This document shows, one piece after another, positions 39,960-50,733 of a stretch of 64,000 nucleotides of DNA. The position numbers were made by a program, and so were the translations under genes. Below the pieces are notes generated by a model. The model made no database searches and was not told where the DNA came from. It saw only the letters and a program-made list of their open reading frames with translations. Where the stretch lies: positions 19,894,713-19,958,712 of the forward strand of contig NC_040022.1 of NCBI RefSeq assembly GCF_000972845.2, written 5' to 3'. The DNA comes from Larimichthys crocea. Taxonomy: Eukaryota > Chordata > Actinopteri > Sciaenidae. How positions within the stretch are numbered: the stretch's first letter is position 1; each line of letters starts with the position of its first letter.

Positions 39960-40345
39960 AGTTCAAACCAGACACGGTGAAGCAGCATTTAGCAGTTATG
40001 CAGCTCACAACTGGAACAAACTACCAGCAGGACTGAAATCAGCCCCAACTCTTAGCACTTTTAAATCCAGGTTAAAAACTTTTCTCTTTTCACGTGCTTA
40101 TGGCTGAGCTCTTTTAAAGAACTTTTAAAGAATTTTTAATCATAATCCAGTGATTCGTTTATTGTTTTAAATTGTTTTCAAATTTGCTATTTTAATGATT
40201 TTAAATGACATTCTGATGTTTTTAATTAAATTTTCTTCTCTTTTTTATTTTTATTGTCCAATGTTTTTCCTTGCCTTTGTAAAGCACTATGAATTGCCTT
40301 GTGTAGGAATTGTGCTATACATATAAACTTGCCTTGTCTTGTCTT
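39960..40345 (+). mobile_element. LINE 3' end (Rex1/CR1/L2-like), truncated
   Basis: An uninterrupted frame (about 39972-40107) reads TRHGEAAFSSYAAHNWNKLP and APTLSTFKSRLKTFLFSRAYG before a stop at 40105-40107. This is the C-terminal end of reverse-transcriptase polyproteins of fish LINEs. It is followed by an AT-rich 3'UTR with the text TTGTAAAGCACTATGAATTG and TGTGCTATACATATAAACTT, and a terminal (GCCTT/GTCTT)n tail, typical of such elements. The copy is 5'-truncated, keeping only about 45 codons of the protein. Assignment to Rex1 rather than another CR1/L2-type clade is uncertain. Confidence 0.82.
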
Positions 40346-41293
40346 TAAACATATAGCGAAAAATCGTATTTACATATTACACATTTGATTGCTCATTGGA
40401 CTCAATTTGAGTCTTTCATTTGTCCTTCCTGAACATTTTCTGCTGAAAACAACAACAAAAAATGTTCCTTTGTTTCTACGCTTTATCCTCTATTGTCATT
40501 GTTGATAATAACCGTAGAGCCATTACTGTTTGGATAACCATCTGAACACTTAGGGCAGGATGCTGAAATGTTCCTTTTAGCCAATACCAGATTTTCAACA
40601 AATCACCCGTAAGAGTGCCACCATGTCCTGTAGTTAATCTGACATACTTAAGACCAATCATAGGACTTTAATTGTAGCTATGGGATTCAACAAGGAGGCC
40701 AAGTGGACAGTATCGGGTCACCTTTTCTGTGAAATCAAGGACTATCTGCAAATAGATGCCACACTGAGGTCTCTGCTCTGACAGTGAAATCTTGAAATCA
40801 CTCATGACTTAATATCATCTGTGTTAATCATTATTGTAAGAAACAAATCCATCAATTCAAATGAATGTATGAAAAAATAAATGCTGACAAAATTATTCAC
40901 ATTGAGACAATATTCAAATGTATATCTTTCGTATTTGTGCTACTTGTAATAAACACAGTCTGCTTGAAGAATAGGTCTGGCATTTGAGGACAGAGGAAAC
41001 AAAATCCATTCAATTACATTTAAAATGTAGAAGAAAAACAAGTGAGTCAGCTTCCTTTGTGTGCGTGTCACAGTGATTTATGTTGAGGTTGCAATGTCTC
41101 TGTAATCATCCACAAGCACGGGCAAAGCTCTGTTATAGAGTTTAATTACTCACACAGTGGCTGATGGGGATTAACTGAGGAAAAGTGGCAAAAAATGGAA
41201 GGTTATTATGCCCGGCCATGATAATTGTCTCATCTGGTACTATGGAAATCTATGAGTAAATCCAAGACTAAGCAGAGAAATTAAACTTTAACT

Positions 41294-41380
41294 TGGATGG
41301 ATGGATGGATGGATGGATGGATGGATGGATGGATGGATGGATGGATGGATGGATGGATGGATGGATGGATGGATGGATGA
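41294..41380 (+). repeat. (GGAT)n microsatellite
   Basis: About 21 nearly perfect GGAT units, the longest such array in the window. No retroposon body was recognised upstream. Confidence 0.97.
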
Positions 41381-42291
41381 TGAAATAAATGTGGACAAAT
41401 AGACTTTATATTTGAAAAATGTAATCATGTGTCAAGAGTTCTCTGCAAGAGAAACAGCCTGAGAAATGAAACTGTGATAGTGAAATGGAACAAAAATGGA
41501 ACAGCACAAAAGATAATTTATCACCTCCCATTGTGCAAGTTCCTCTCTAGATTGAATGAACTTGGAATGGAAATTAAACTTCACAGCATTTTAAAGCAGT
41601 TCTGCATTTTATGAATTCATGTTTCTGGATGCTCATATTAAAATTTGTTGCACTTCTGTATAATATCAATTTGCAGCGCATGGAAAACCCTGCTGTATAG
41701 ATTGTTCAATAAATCTTGGTAGTTTTAAAGATCTTACATTTCATAATACACTCAACATAACCATGTGTGTCTTACTATTAATAATTATTAAGATGAAAGT
41801 TAAGATACAAGCTTCCAGTGAATGCACTTTGTACACTGCATTGAAATTCTTATGAATGCACACACTCATGTGCACACCGTCAAACTTCAACAATCAGAAC
41901 CGAAACAATTTCAGGGCTCATGAAATTAAATTTCAAACTTAACAGTGTTGATATTAAGTTTTCTGTATCATACAATTAAATATGAGTCATGGGAATTATT
42001 CAGAATTGTAAATGCAGAAGTATCAAACTTTGGTGACGTTTCACACATTTAATTTCTAATACCCAAAGGCACAGGGAAATGTCAGTGAGTTGACAATATT
42101 TAAAGTTTTTCTTACATAAATAGTAAAAAGTCAGATTCATGCACTATTTTACTCTACATGATAGGCTGATTAAAAATTCCTTGAAAACTTAAAATTATAA
42201 AAGATTTGATTTTGTTATGCTTGCAAAAAAAAAAAAAAAGGATTTTACTGTCTCATGAACTGAACTGAATTACCTTAGAATTATGGTAACT

Positions 42292-42303
42292 ATATATTAT
42301 ACT
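42292..42303 (+). repeat. LINE target-site duplication, left copy
   Basis: ATATATTATACT, identical to 45468-45479 beyond the 3' end of the LINE. The AT-rich sequence lowers specificity, but position and length fit. Confidence 0.8.
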
Positions 42304-42430
42304 CCCCTCCTGGAGCTGCCACCTTACCGTGGTGGAGGGGTTTGCGTGTTCCAGTGATCCTATGTTGTCGGGGGCTTCATGCCCCTGGTAGGGTCACCCA
42401 AGGCAATCAGGTCCTAGGTGAGGGTCCAGA
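42304..42430 (+). other. Folded 5' leader of the RTE-type LINE
   Basis: Several helices can be drawn from the sequence: CCCCT (42304-42308) with AGGGG (42336-42340); directly inside it CCACC (42319-42323) with GGTGG (42331-42335) around a 7-nt loop; GGGGC/GCCCC (42371-42375 with 42381-42385) around TTCAT; and GGG/CCC (42391-42393 with 42397-42399). CTGGA (42310-42314) can also pair with TCCAG at 42350-42354 or 42424-42428, which would make a pseudoknot. The role is unknown; translation or self-processing are possibilities. Confidence 0.6.
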
Positions 42431-42736
42431 CAAAGCGTAGCTCAATATCCCTTGATGAAATGACAACAAAAGGAGCCAAGTTTCCCTTGCCCGGACGCGG
42501 GCCACCGGGGCCCCCCCCCCGGAGCCAGGCCTGGGGGTGGGGCTCGTTGGCGAGCGCCTGGTGGTCGGGTCCTTACCCATGGGGTCTGGCCGGGCATAGG
42601 CCGGGCATAGGCCGGGCACCCGAAAAGGTGACATGGGCCCCCCTTCCAATGGGCCCACCTCAGGGGGCAGGTGCAAAGAGAGATGGGCGGCAGTCGGAGG
42701 CGGGGACCCTGGCGGTCCGACCCCCGGTTGCAGAAG

Positions 42737-43620
42737 CTGGCTCTGGGGACGTGGAATGTCACCTCTCTGGTGGGAAGGAGCCTGAGTTGGTGCGCGAGGT
42801 TGAGAGGTACTGGCTAGATATAGTCAGGTTCGCCTCGACGCACAGCGTGGGCTCCAGAACCAGTTTCCTTGAGAGAGGTTGGACGCTCTACCACTCTGGT
42901 GTTTCCCCCGGCGAGAGGCACAGAGCAGGGGTGGGAATGCTTGTTTCCCCCCGGCTCGGCGCCTGTATGTTGGGGTTCACCCTGGTGGATGAGGGGGTAG
43001 CCTCCCTTTGCCTTCGGGTGGGGGAACGGGTCCTGACTGTCATCTGTGTCTATGCACGGAATGGCAGTTCAGAATACCCACCCTTTTTGGAGTCTTTAGA
43101 GGGGGTGCTGGAGAGCGCTCCCTCGGGGGACTCCCTCGTCCTCCTGGGGGACTTCAATGCTCACGTGGGCAGCGACAGTGAGACCTGGAGGGGCATGATT
43201 GGGAGGAACGGCCCCCCTGATCTGAACCCGAGCGGTGTTCTGTTATTGGACTTCTCTGCTAGTCATGGATTGTCCATAACGAACACCATGTTCAAGCATA
43301 AGGGTGTCCATATGTGCACTTGGCACCAGGACGCCCTCGGCCGCAGTTCGATGATCGACGTTGTGTCGTCGGACTTGCGGCCACATGTTTTGGACACTCG
43401 GGTGAAGAAAGGGGCGGAGCTGTCAACTGATCACCACCTGGTGTTGAGTTGGCTCCAATGGTGGGGGAGGATGGTGGTCAGACCTGGCAGGCCCAAGCGT
43501 TCTGTGCGGGTTTGTTGGGAACTTCTGGCGGAATCTCCTGTCAGAAAGAGCTTCAACTCCCACCTCTGGGAGAGCTTCGCTCATGTCCCGGGGGAGGCGG
43601 GGGACATTGAGTCTGAGTGA
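42737..43620 (+). pseudogene. RTE endonuclease (APE-like) remnant
   Basis: The N-terminus [13 protein letters not shown] (from 42737) is in one frame, then a frameshift near 42772 moves to the frame running to a TGA at 43618-43620. That frame holds the AP-endonuclease-like core: [23 protein letters not shown] (the GDFNAH active-site motif), SSMIDVV and the C-terminal STDHHLVLS histidine motif. In the family this enzyme nicks target DNA to prime reverse transcription. Catalytic motifs are still readable, but the frameshift near the start and the stop or frame change before the RT domain break the single ORF expected for the element. Confidence 0.88.
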
Positions 43621-45430
43621 ACCTTTTCCGTTCCTCCATTGTCAAGGCGGCTGACCGGAGCTGTGGCCATAAGGTGGTCGGTGCCTGTCGCGGCAGTGGC
43701 CCCCGAACCCGCTGGTGGACACCGGCGGTGAGGGATGCCGTCAAGCTGAAGAAGGAGTCCTACAGAACCTTCTGGCCTGTGGGATTCCTGAATCAGCTGA
43801 CGGGTATCGACGCGCCAAGCAGAATGCGGCCTCGGCGGTTGCGGAGGCAAAAACTTGGGCGTGGGAGGAGTTTGGTGAGGCCGTGGAGAGCGACTTTCGA
43901 ACGGCTTCGAGGAGGTTCTGGACAACCATCTGGCGGCTCAGGTGGGGGAAGCAGTGCACTGTCAACACTGTGTTCAGTGGGGACGGGGTGCTGCTGACCT
44001 CGACTAGGGACGTCCTGGGTCTGTGGAGGGAATACTTCGAAGACCTCCTCAATCCCACCAGCACGTCTTCCTTTGAGGAGGCAGAGTCAGGGGACCCCGT
44101 GGTGGTCTCGCCCATTTCTGGGGCTGAGGTCACTGAGGTAGTCAAAAAGCTCCTCGGTGGCAGGGCCCCAGGGGTGGATGAGGTCCGCCCGGAGTTCCTC
44201 AAGGCTCTGGATGTTGTGGGGCTGTCTTGGTTGGCTGGACTGGGAGACCGGGGTGGTGGTTCCCCTCTTCAAAAAGGGGGACCGGAGGATGTGCTCCAAC
44301 TATAGGGGGATCACACTCCTCAGCCTACCCGGGAAGGTCTTTTCGGGGGTCCTGGAGAGGAGGGTCCGCAAGATTGTCAAACCTCGGATTCAGGAGGAGC
44401 AGTGTGGTTTTCGTCCTGGCCGTGGAACTGTGGACCAGATCTATACCCTTAGCGCGCTGGAGGGTGCATGGGAGTTTGCCCAACCAGTCTACATGTGCTA
44501 TCCGGTCCCTGTACTCTCGGTGCCAGAGCTTGGTCCGCATTGCCGGCAGTAAGTCGGACCTGTTTCCCGTGGGAGTTGGACTCCGCCAGGGCTGCCCTTT
44601 GTCACCGGTTCTGTTCATAACCTTTATGGACAGAATCTCTAGGCACAGCCAGGGCATTGAGGGGCCGCGATTCGGTGGCCTCAGGATCAGGTCGCTGCTT
44701 TTTGCGGACGATCTGGTCCTGTTGGCTTCATCGGAGCGTGACCTTCAGCTCTCTCTCGGTTTGCAGCCAAGTGCGAAGCGGCTGGGATGAGAATCAGCAC
44801 CACCAATTTCGAGGCCATGGTTCTCAGCCGGAAAAGGGCGGAGTGCAGTCTCCGGGTCGGGGACGAGATCCTGCCTCAAGGGGAGGAGTTCAAGTATCTC
44901 GGGGTATTGTTCACGAGTGAGGGAAGGATGGAACGGGAGATTGACCGGCGGATCGGTGCAGCTTCTGCAGTGATGCGGACTCTTGCACCGGTCCGTCGTG
45001 GTAGATTTACCAGTCGATCTACGTTCCTACCCTCACCTATGGTCACGAGCTTTGGGTAGTGACCAAAAGAATGAGATCGCGAATACAATCGGCCGAAATG
45101 AGCTTCCTTCGCAGGGTGGCTGGGCTCTCCCTTAGAGATAGGGTGAGAAGCTCGGCCATCCACGAGGAGCTCAGAGTAGAACCGCTGCTCCTCCGCATCG
45201 AGAGGAACCAGTTAAGATGGCTCGGGCATCTCGTGAGGATGCCTCCTGGACGTCTCCCTGGTGAGATGTTCTGGGCACGTCCCTCCGGGAGGCGGCCCCG
45301 GGGAAGACCCAGGACACGCTGGAGGGACTAAGTCTCTCGGCTGGCCTGGGAACGCCTTTGGGTCCCCCTGGGAGAGCCAGAAGAAGTGGCTGGGGAGAGG
45401 GAAGTCTGGGCTTCCCTACTGAAGCTGCTG
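43621..45430 (+). pseudogene. RTE reverse transcriptase remnant, motif A deleted
   Basis: Read across at least five frame segments. The linker with RTRWWTPAVRDAVKLKKESY (about 43700-43760) leads to the RT fingers (KKLLGGRAPGVDEVRPEFL, 44144-44200). After a small deletion near 44230 come GVVVPLFKKGD, SNYRGITLLS and EEQCGFRPGRGT. At about 44503, PVYMC joins directly to IRSLYSRCQ, removing roughly 30-35 residues that in the family include motif A with a catalytic aspartate. Motif B (GLRQGCPLSPVLF) and motif C (FADDLVLL, 44702-44725) remain. Then come more frameshifts, EEFKYLGVLFTS, and the C-terminal MRSRIQSAEMSFLRRVAG ... RGRPRTRWRD. No active polymerase can come from this copy. Confidence 0.9.
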
Positions 45431-45467
45431 CCCCCGTGACCCGTACCGGAAAAGCGGTAGAAGAACG

Positions 45468-45479
45468 ATATATTATACT
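45468..45479 (+). repeat. LINE target-site duplication, right copy
   Basis: ATATATTATACT, identical to 42292-42303. Confidence 0.8.
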
Positions 45480-46839
45480 ATTAGCCAATATATTATATGA
45501 AAATAAAGTACATTTTAGTATGATTTTTCTTTTTAAAAAAACAAATACTTGTAAAGGGCAGTTTGAGCATACACAGCATACAATTTCTATATAAATATGA
45601 ATAGAGTTCATTTACTCTTTCTCTGCTGCCTTGTATCACAGAAGAAGTCAGAAGGAGTTTGTCCTGCGAAACGCCATCCATTGTAGGGTCAGCCATTCAG
45701 GCCTACCCAGGCCCAAAGAGGCAGCCGTGACACTGAGAGGATGGTCCAACAAACTTTTCAACTGCCTCAGCATTCTTTCTCAGTACTACTGGACTGTGAG
45801 ACCGACCTCTATTAACACAGAAAACGAAATTGGACATGCTCAGCTTTGTGTAACAAAAGCCGAATAGTCAGTGCACCACACAATCACACACTATGGCTGT
45901 CACCTCTGAAAATAAATCAAGGTTGAACGAATTTGAAGTGACATCAGATGAATTTAAATTCTGAGATGTGTCCACACACGTGTTTTGTGATATATGCTAT
46001 AGTAGGCAAAGCAGGTACTGGAAACTTGACAAGGATTTTAACCCACTGTATCAGACTTTCACCACCTGAAAGGAGGTGTACACACATCTGCATTTGTAGA
46101 ACAGGCAATAGGAACACTCTCTCTGAAATGACCTGTAATTGGCCAAAGTGTATTTACAATTAAGTTTAAGTTTAGAGTTTACAAAGTGCCTTGCAGAGCA
46201 GTGTACAGAATGGAAATCCATGCAGGTTGAGAAGTTTGTAGTTTTTACTTTTCTTATTCTTAAGGGGGTTGTTGTGACACGTAAAACCTAATAGCGAGGG
46301 GTTGATGTTAGGTTTCTTTTAAAGAGGTTGGAGCACAGCATGTTTAAAAAAGGCAGAAACGATGCCTTCGGTTAAAGAGCTATTAATAATCAACAAAATA
46401 CTGGGTACAACTGTGTCTAAAGCCATAGTAAAAAAAAAAAACTCACAAAACTGGCTGGCAGAAGAAGAACCTAACCAATGGCTTCATTTGCCCCTCACAC
46501 CATTATCCATAACAGCTGCCCTCACTAAAAGTTACAGGACAGGACATGGTGGCTGCCCAGTAGTACAGCATAAGCCACACATTACACAAAGCTCTGACAT
46601 AACAGCTTTGAATCAATTTGACACACCTATTAAGCATTTATTATTAAGCAGATTTTATTCAGTGTTTTCACTTTAGTTCAGAGAATGGGTTGACAATGGA
46701 TGGTTAAATTAATGTGTCAGGTCATTCTTTTTGAATTTGAGGTACAGTATTTTGGCATCTAACAAATCTTAAATAATATCTATTATTTGTAATATCATAA
46801 CACAGATGACAAAAATATGCCGTCATTATTCTAATTATT

Positions 46840-46865
46840 TAATTATTATAATATTATAATAATTA
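46840..46865. repeat. 26-bp AT-only palindrome
   Basis: Perfectly self-complementary, but built solely of A and T in ATT/AAT units, so it may be chance or microsatellite-like. Confidence 0.8.
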
Positions 46866-48384
46866 TTATATCTCTCTTTTCCAGAACGACGACTGAATAA
46901 AGTATTCAAATATTAAAAATAAAAGTGTTTGACATTAAGTTTGGATAAATTAGATATTAATTAAGTAATAAAAAAAAGGATTTTAGATGCAGCCCTCAAT
47001 CTTTAATTCAAAATGCATTTGAAAACAATCACTTGCTGTTACTACGGAAACCACAAGTAGCCAAGGATTACAACCTACGCAGCTTTCTATTTTTAAACAA
47101 TCAAAAACAGTCCTGTGCAGACTATATGCAAAAGCTATTTTTGATATTGCACCCACATCAGAAACATCAAACTGAACACTTGTATCTGCTGATTGTACCT
47201 GTGTAGTGCCATCAAACTACAGTAGAGGCAGTTCAAATAAAAGGTTGCCTTGCCTTTTCTTAATTGCTTTACTTTGCCTGTCATGTAGTCACACCTCCAG
47301 AGGAATGAATCTGCACAGCAGATGGTGGCCCCTGCCTTCACTTCCATGGGCCATCCAATACTTCTACAAACAAGTAAGAAAGAAGCCATTTAAGTCACTC
47401 GCTGGGTATGCAAAATGAACAAACAGAAAGTCACTTGAGTGTGATGTTTCTGTCTCATTTCCTTATAAATGTGCAACTGTTGGACAAATTTGAAAACTTC
47501 ACTTCTCTGCAGAAACAGAGGGAACAGGAAGAAAGGCATAGAGGTAAGACCAAACAGCTAACATTCCTGGGAAGCTCAGGGTGCGATAAAACAATAGTAC
47601 TAAATTTTGTAGTATATATAGTAGGTATCCTCCTGCGAGCAGGTAGAACAGTGGTACGTTTCTATTTCCTCTAGTGGTTCAGGACTTCTAACTGTGACGT
47701 CATGAGGCATGATGCAAACTGAAAAAGTAGAAAATGTATCCCAAGGGTTCAGCCTGATCAACCAATGCAGTGGAGCACAATGAGGTATTTCACTCTATAT
47801 CAAGCATCTAATGCAATTCACTTCAGGGCACAAACTGAACTAGTTTTTACAATTCTTGCTCTCATACATGATCCAAATTGCATGGCACTTGCATGAACCA
47901 ATGTTCCATTTATGGGAGATGGGTTCTGTGTCCCGGTGCTGTGGGAGTGTGATTATATCTAAGAGCTATGCCCGCAGTAAATCAGAGGCTATCAAAATCA
48001 AGAAAGCTGCTCTCCTTTCAATGTCATGTAACGACGTGATGAAAAAAAAAAGTACACAGTGAAGTACATTTGGTTCATGACATGTGTCCTTGGGTGGAAA
48101 TACAATTATGGAAACCCATGTCTGACAGACAAGACTGGACCTTTCCATGTTTGCTGAGAAAAGGTCCCTTTCCAAACAGGGCTGTGAAATATGACCAAAA
48201 AATGTCATATACTGTGTATCCAATATAGTACATTTTCTATAAATGCAATCAATAAATATAGTTTCATGGTTTTTATGATTTCATTCTTTATTTTCCTTTT
48301 TAATGTCTATGTACTTATATATAATCTCATGAGACAGGTGCCAAATATATCAATTCTTTTTTGTTCTATGTAATGTTTCATTGT

Positions 48385-48500
48385 GTCTTTGTTGTACCAC
48401 AGCACTGTTTCACTGGCTACATCTTGTATTTGAATTGAATGCAGTTGTGTGTGGCACTATTGCTCAAGCACAATAAAGTATATCTTATAATATATCATAT
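48385..48500 (+). mobile_element. Possible LINE 3' tail fragment
   Basis: TGTTGTACCACAGCACTGTTTCACTGG ... CACAATAAAGTATATCTTATAATATATC resembles the 'CAATAAAGTATATCTTATCTTATC' 3' tails of several fish LINEs. No coding part remains. Confidence 0.4.
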
Positions 48501-50102
48501 ATATAGCAGTATACTAAACAGTTATAAAATTACCACATGAAACGTCCTATATCTCATTAATTTTGCAGATGTTAATTGCAACAGCAGCCATATGAGGTTG
48601 ACAAAGACAGATGTCTTTTGCAGGGACCAGTCTGTCGATTAATTTACATTTTCTGGTCTGGGCCAAACTTTTAAACCCATATCATTTCTATGCGACAATA
48701 GTAGTCCTTCTTTTAAGTTTAAGTTCCTTATTTTGTCTTGGGTGGTCCAACTCCTTCTCTGTTCAGAGTTACCTCGTTCACTCTCCTCCAATGATGTTTG
48801 TTTGAGTATGCAAATGTCATGCCTTTAACCTACGTAATGCATTGACTGCGTGCAACACAAAGCATTGTCAAAAAAACGGAAAGTATTGTAGTAAAGATGT
48901 AGAAGATATGTGACATAACGAAATAAATGATAGAACCTAATGACACAATAGATATTTTTCTATTGCCATGTTACAAAGCCCTATCCCCACAGATGTTCCC
49001 ATGTCCAGTACAGAAGTACTCTTGAAAAATATTACCTTTTTTAAGGAAATACTGCATTTAAATACAATGTACTTTGCCAGTACAGTGATTATATTTAGCA
49101 GCAAATACTGAGACAAAAAGTTAAGGGCGCTCTGGCACTGATATTTATGTTTAAGGTTCTGATTAATAGTTAATCCAATGTCATCCACTGATAGTACCAG
49201 TGCACAGATATTATACTTGACAATGCCATATATATTGTGCTGTAACTGTCACCCAGGTGATACAAGCCACAGCAGTAAGGATTGCCTTGTCTAAATACTG
49301 AATATTCTGTGAAACTGGCATAGTAACATTCTTTCATTCAGTGTGACAGATGTGGCTGAGGTGACTCGGGAGGCTTGCAATGGATATGGCTTTGCTATAT
49401 GCCTTACTGAAAAGAAGAAGATAACTGAGCCTTTCAACTTGCAACATGTTTCTTCACTCTCAACAAGCACCAGATAATTGTAGGAAAAACCATGAGCAGG
49501 ATTTCACAACTGTGCATCAATATGTCTTGCTGACAGCTCTGACCATGCGGTGCACCCGTGAATGTATGTTTTGGACGGCCACTATTTGTTAATTGCTATT
49601 GCTCTCTCTTTTGGTCTGTTCTGGTAGACCACATTTTGCATCAGGTCTAACTGTCCTTAGGTCTTTTTTGCATTGGATCTCCTTTTGAGTGAAGACCTCT
49701 AATGCTAATGCAGGAAGTACGAGTCGACATGGTCATATTTCACAGTAAAATACAGTGTGGATGTTCAGAAGTGGCAGTTAAATGAATATATCGGTTATTG
49801 GGTAGAGCCATCATTGGTTATTTTTGGGTGATTTTGTCTGACTTTAAGTGAGAAAACAAATAAGACCCGCTGCACAATGACAGACTTGTTCAGCTGCACA
49901 GTTAACACTCATTGAGCCCAAGAAAGAGGTGATTTTTAGAACAGTGGAAAGACAGATTTGGTGAGTTTTTTTTATTTCTGTCCATCGTTTGAACGAAGGG
50001 CTTTTACAATGTGTTAACAAGGCAATGGACTGGTTGTAAAGCAAACATTTTAGCATATCAGAAGAAAGAATTTCATAGGTGTATTAATTATTGCTGCTTT
50101 TC

Positions 50103-50110
50103 ACTTAAGG
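50103..50110 (+). repeat. hAT target-site duplication, left copy
   Basis: ACTTAAGG, identical to 50726-50733; 8 bp is the hAT-typical length. Confidence 0.92.
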
Positions 50111-50725
50111 CAGGGATGTCCAAAGTATGGCCCGGGGGCCAATCACTTCATGCCAATCATTTCATGCAGCCTGAAGCTTCATTTTTATAATATATTATTT
50201 ATGGCCTGCTAGGATTGTCAGATACTGTATGGCTGGAAGATTTAGCTTTTTTGTTGACATAATGAAGCATTTGAATCTCTAAGAACATAACCGCTGAAGT
50301 TATATATCTGTAGATGTGACACAAAACATTACTTTCTGAATGATTTTGTTAAAGAAAAGAGCGTGAGTTTTAAACTTAAATGTTAACAGACTTTGCATTA
50401 TTCATAATAAGTCATGATTTTATGATTTGTATCAACTTCATTCAAATGTAACATATTCCATACAATTTATTCATTGTTATCTGATTGCAGATGTGAAAGA
50501 AAGGAAGAATTGGTTTGTAGATTTGTTCACGCCTGATTGGCTTAGATTTGGTTACATTGTCATTTAAAAAATATATATATATATTGTGACAATGAAAACA
50601 AAATTGTTACAGAACAGTGCAACTGCATGTAACTTTTATTGGTATTTTTTTCATTTTTAAAATGTTACTATTGGCATCACATTGTCAAATCTGGCCCTCT
50701 TTAAAAAAAAGTTTGGACACCCCTG
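50111..50725. mobile_element. Non-autonomous hAT transposon, 615 bp
   Basis: The left end is CAGGGATGTCCAAAGTATGGCCC; the right end, reverse-complemented, is CAGGGGTGTCCAAAC followed a little farther in by GAGGGCCAGATTTG. The terminal repeats CAGGG(A/G)TGTCCAAA differ at one position in 14. A perfect 8-bp duplication, ACTTAAGG, flanks the element. CAGGG termini and 8-bp duplications define hAT elements. The interior is AT-rich, with no transposase frame, so it must have been moved by a relative. It contains a short (AT)n run at about 50571-50585. Confidence 0.93.
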
Positions 50726-50733
50726 ACTTAAGG
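50726..50733 (+). repeat. hAT target-site duplication, right copy
   Basis: ACTTAAGG, identical to 50103-50110. Confidence 0.92.

Larger units (their letters stand above)
30721..42303. other. No host gene seen; scattered repeats
   Basis: No frame here has a recognisable domain. The stretch contains the ATGG arrays, fish interspersed repeat, dispersed-repeat copy B and LINE 3' fragment listed separately. At about 33540-33810 the plus strand is strongly A/purine-rich, passing at 33820-34020 into a GC-richer section (CTGCTGCTGCTGCCCCAG, then CACTCCCAGGTGTGGAACAC) that looks like a repeat but that I cannot name. The segment at about 35140-35400 also has the texture of a decayed repeat. The remainder appears unique. 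Confidence 0.6.
42304..45467 (+). mobile_element. RTE-type non-LTR retrotransposon, full span, inactive
   Basis: A GC-rich island of 3.16 kb in AT-rich surroundings. It starts with a folded leader (CCCCTCCTGGAGCTGCCACC), carries an APE-type endonuclease followed by a reverse transcriptase with no ORF1, and ends AAAGCGGTAGAAGAACG without poly-A. The 12-bp duplication ATATATTATACT brackets it, so this is a complete insertion, not a 5'-truncated one. Length, endonuclease-RT order and the C-terminal GRRPRGRPRTRWRD motif fit the RTE clade; the 5' leader text is one I recognise as very abundant in fish genomes. Frameshifts and internal deletions, including loss of RT motif A, make it inactive. The family name is not certain. 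Confidence 0.93.
45480..50059. other. No gene recognised
   Basis: AT-rich sequence with no recognisable coding domain. An open frame of 78 codons at 45631-45867 (QKEFVLRNAIHCRVSH ...) has a somewhat protein-like composition, but no ATG, no convincing splice pair and no recognised family. A LINE-like 3' tail lies at about 48385-48500, and an AT palindrome at 46840-46865. Confidence 0.55.

Noticed and set aside
42304..42430. Calling the LINE leader a proven HDV-like ribozyme
   Set aside because: Helix order is suggestive, but the cleavage-site G and catalytic joining segment do not fit, so it is kept only as a finding to test.
42407..42762. Minus-strand frames of 89 and 106 codons in the LINE leader
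   Set aside because: Antisense shadows of the GC-rich leader; Pro/Arg-rich with no known counterpart.
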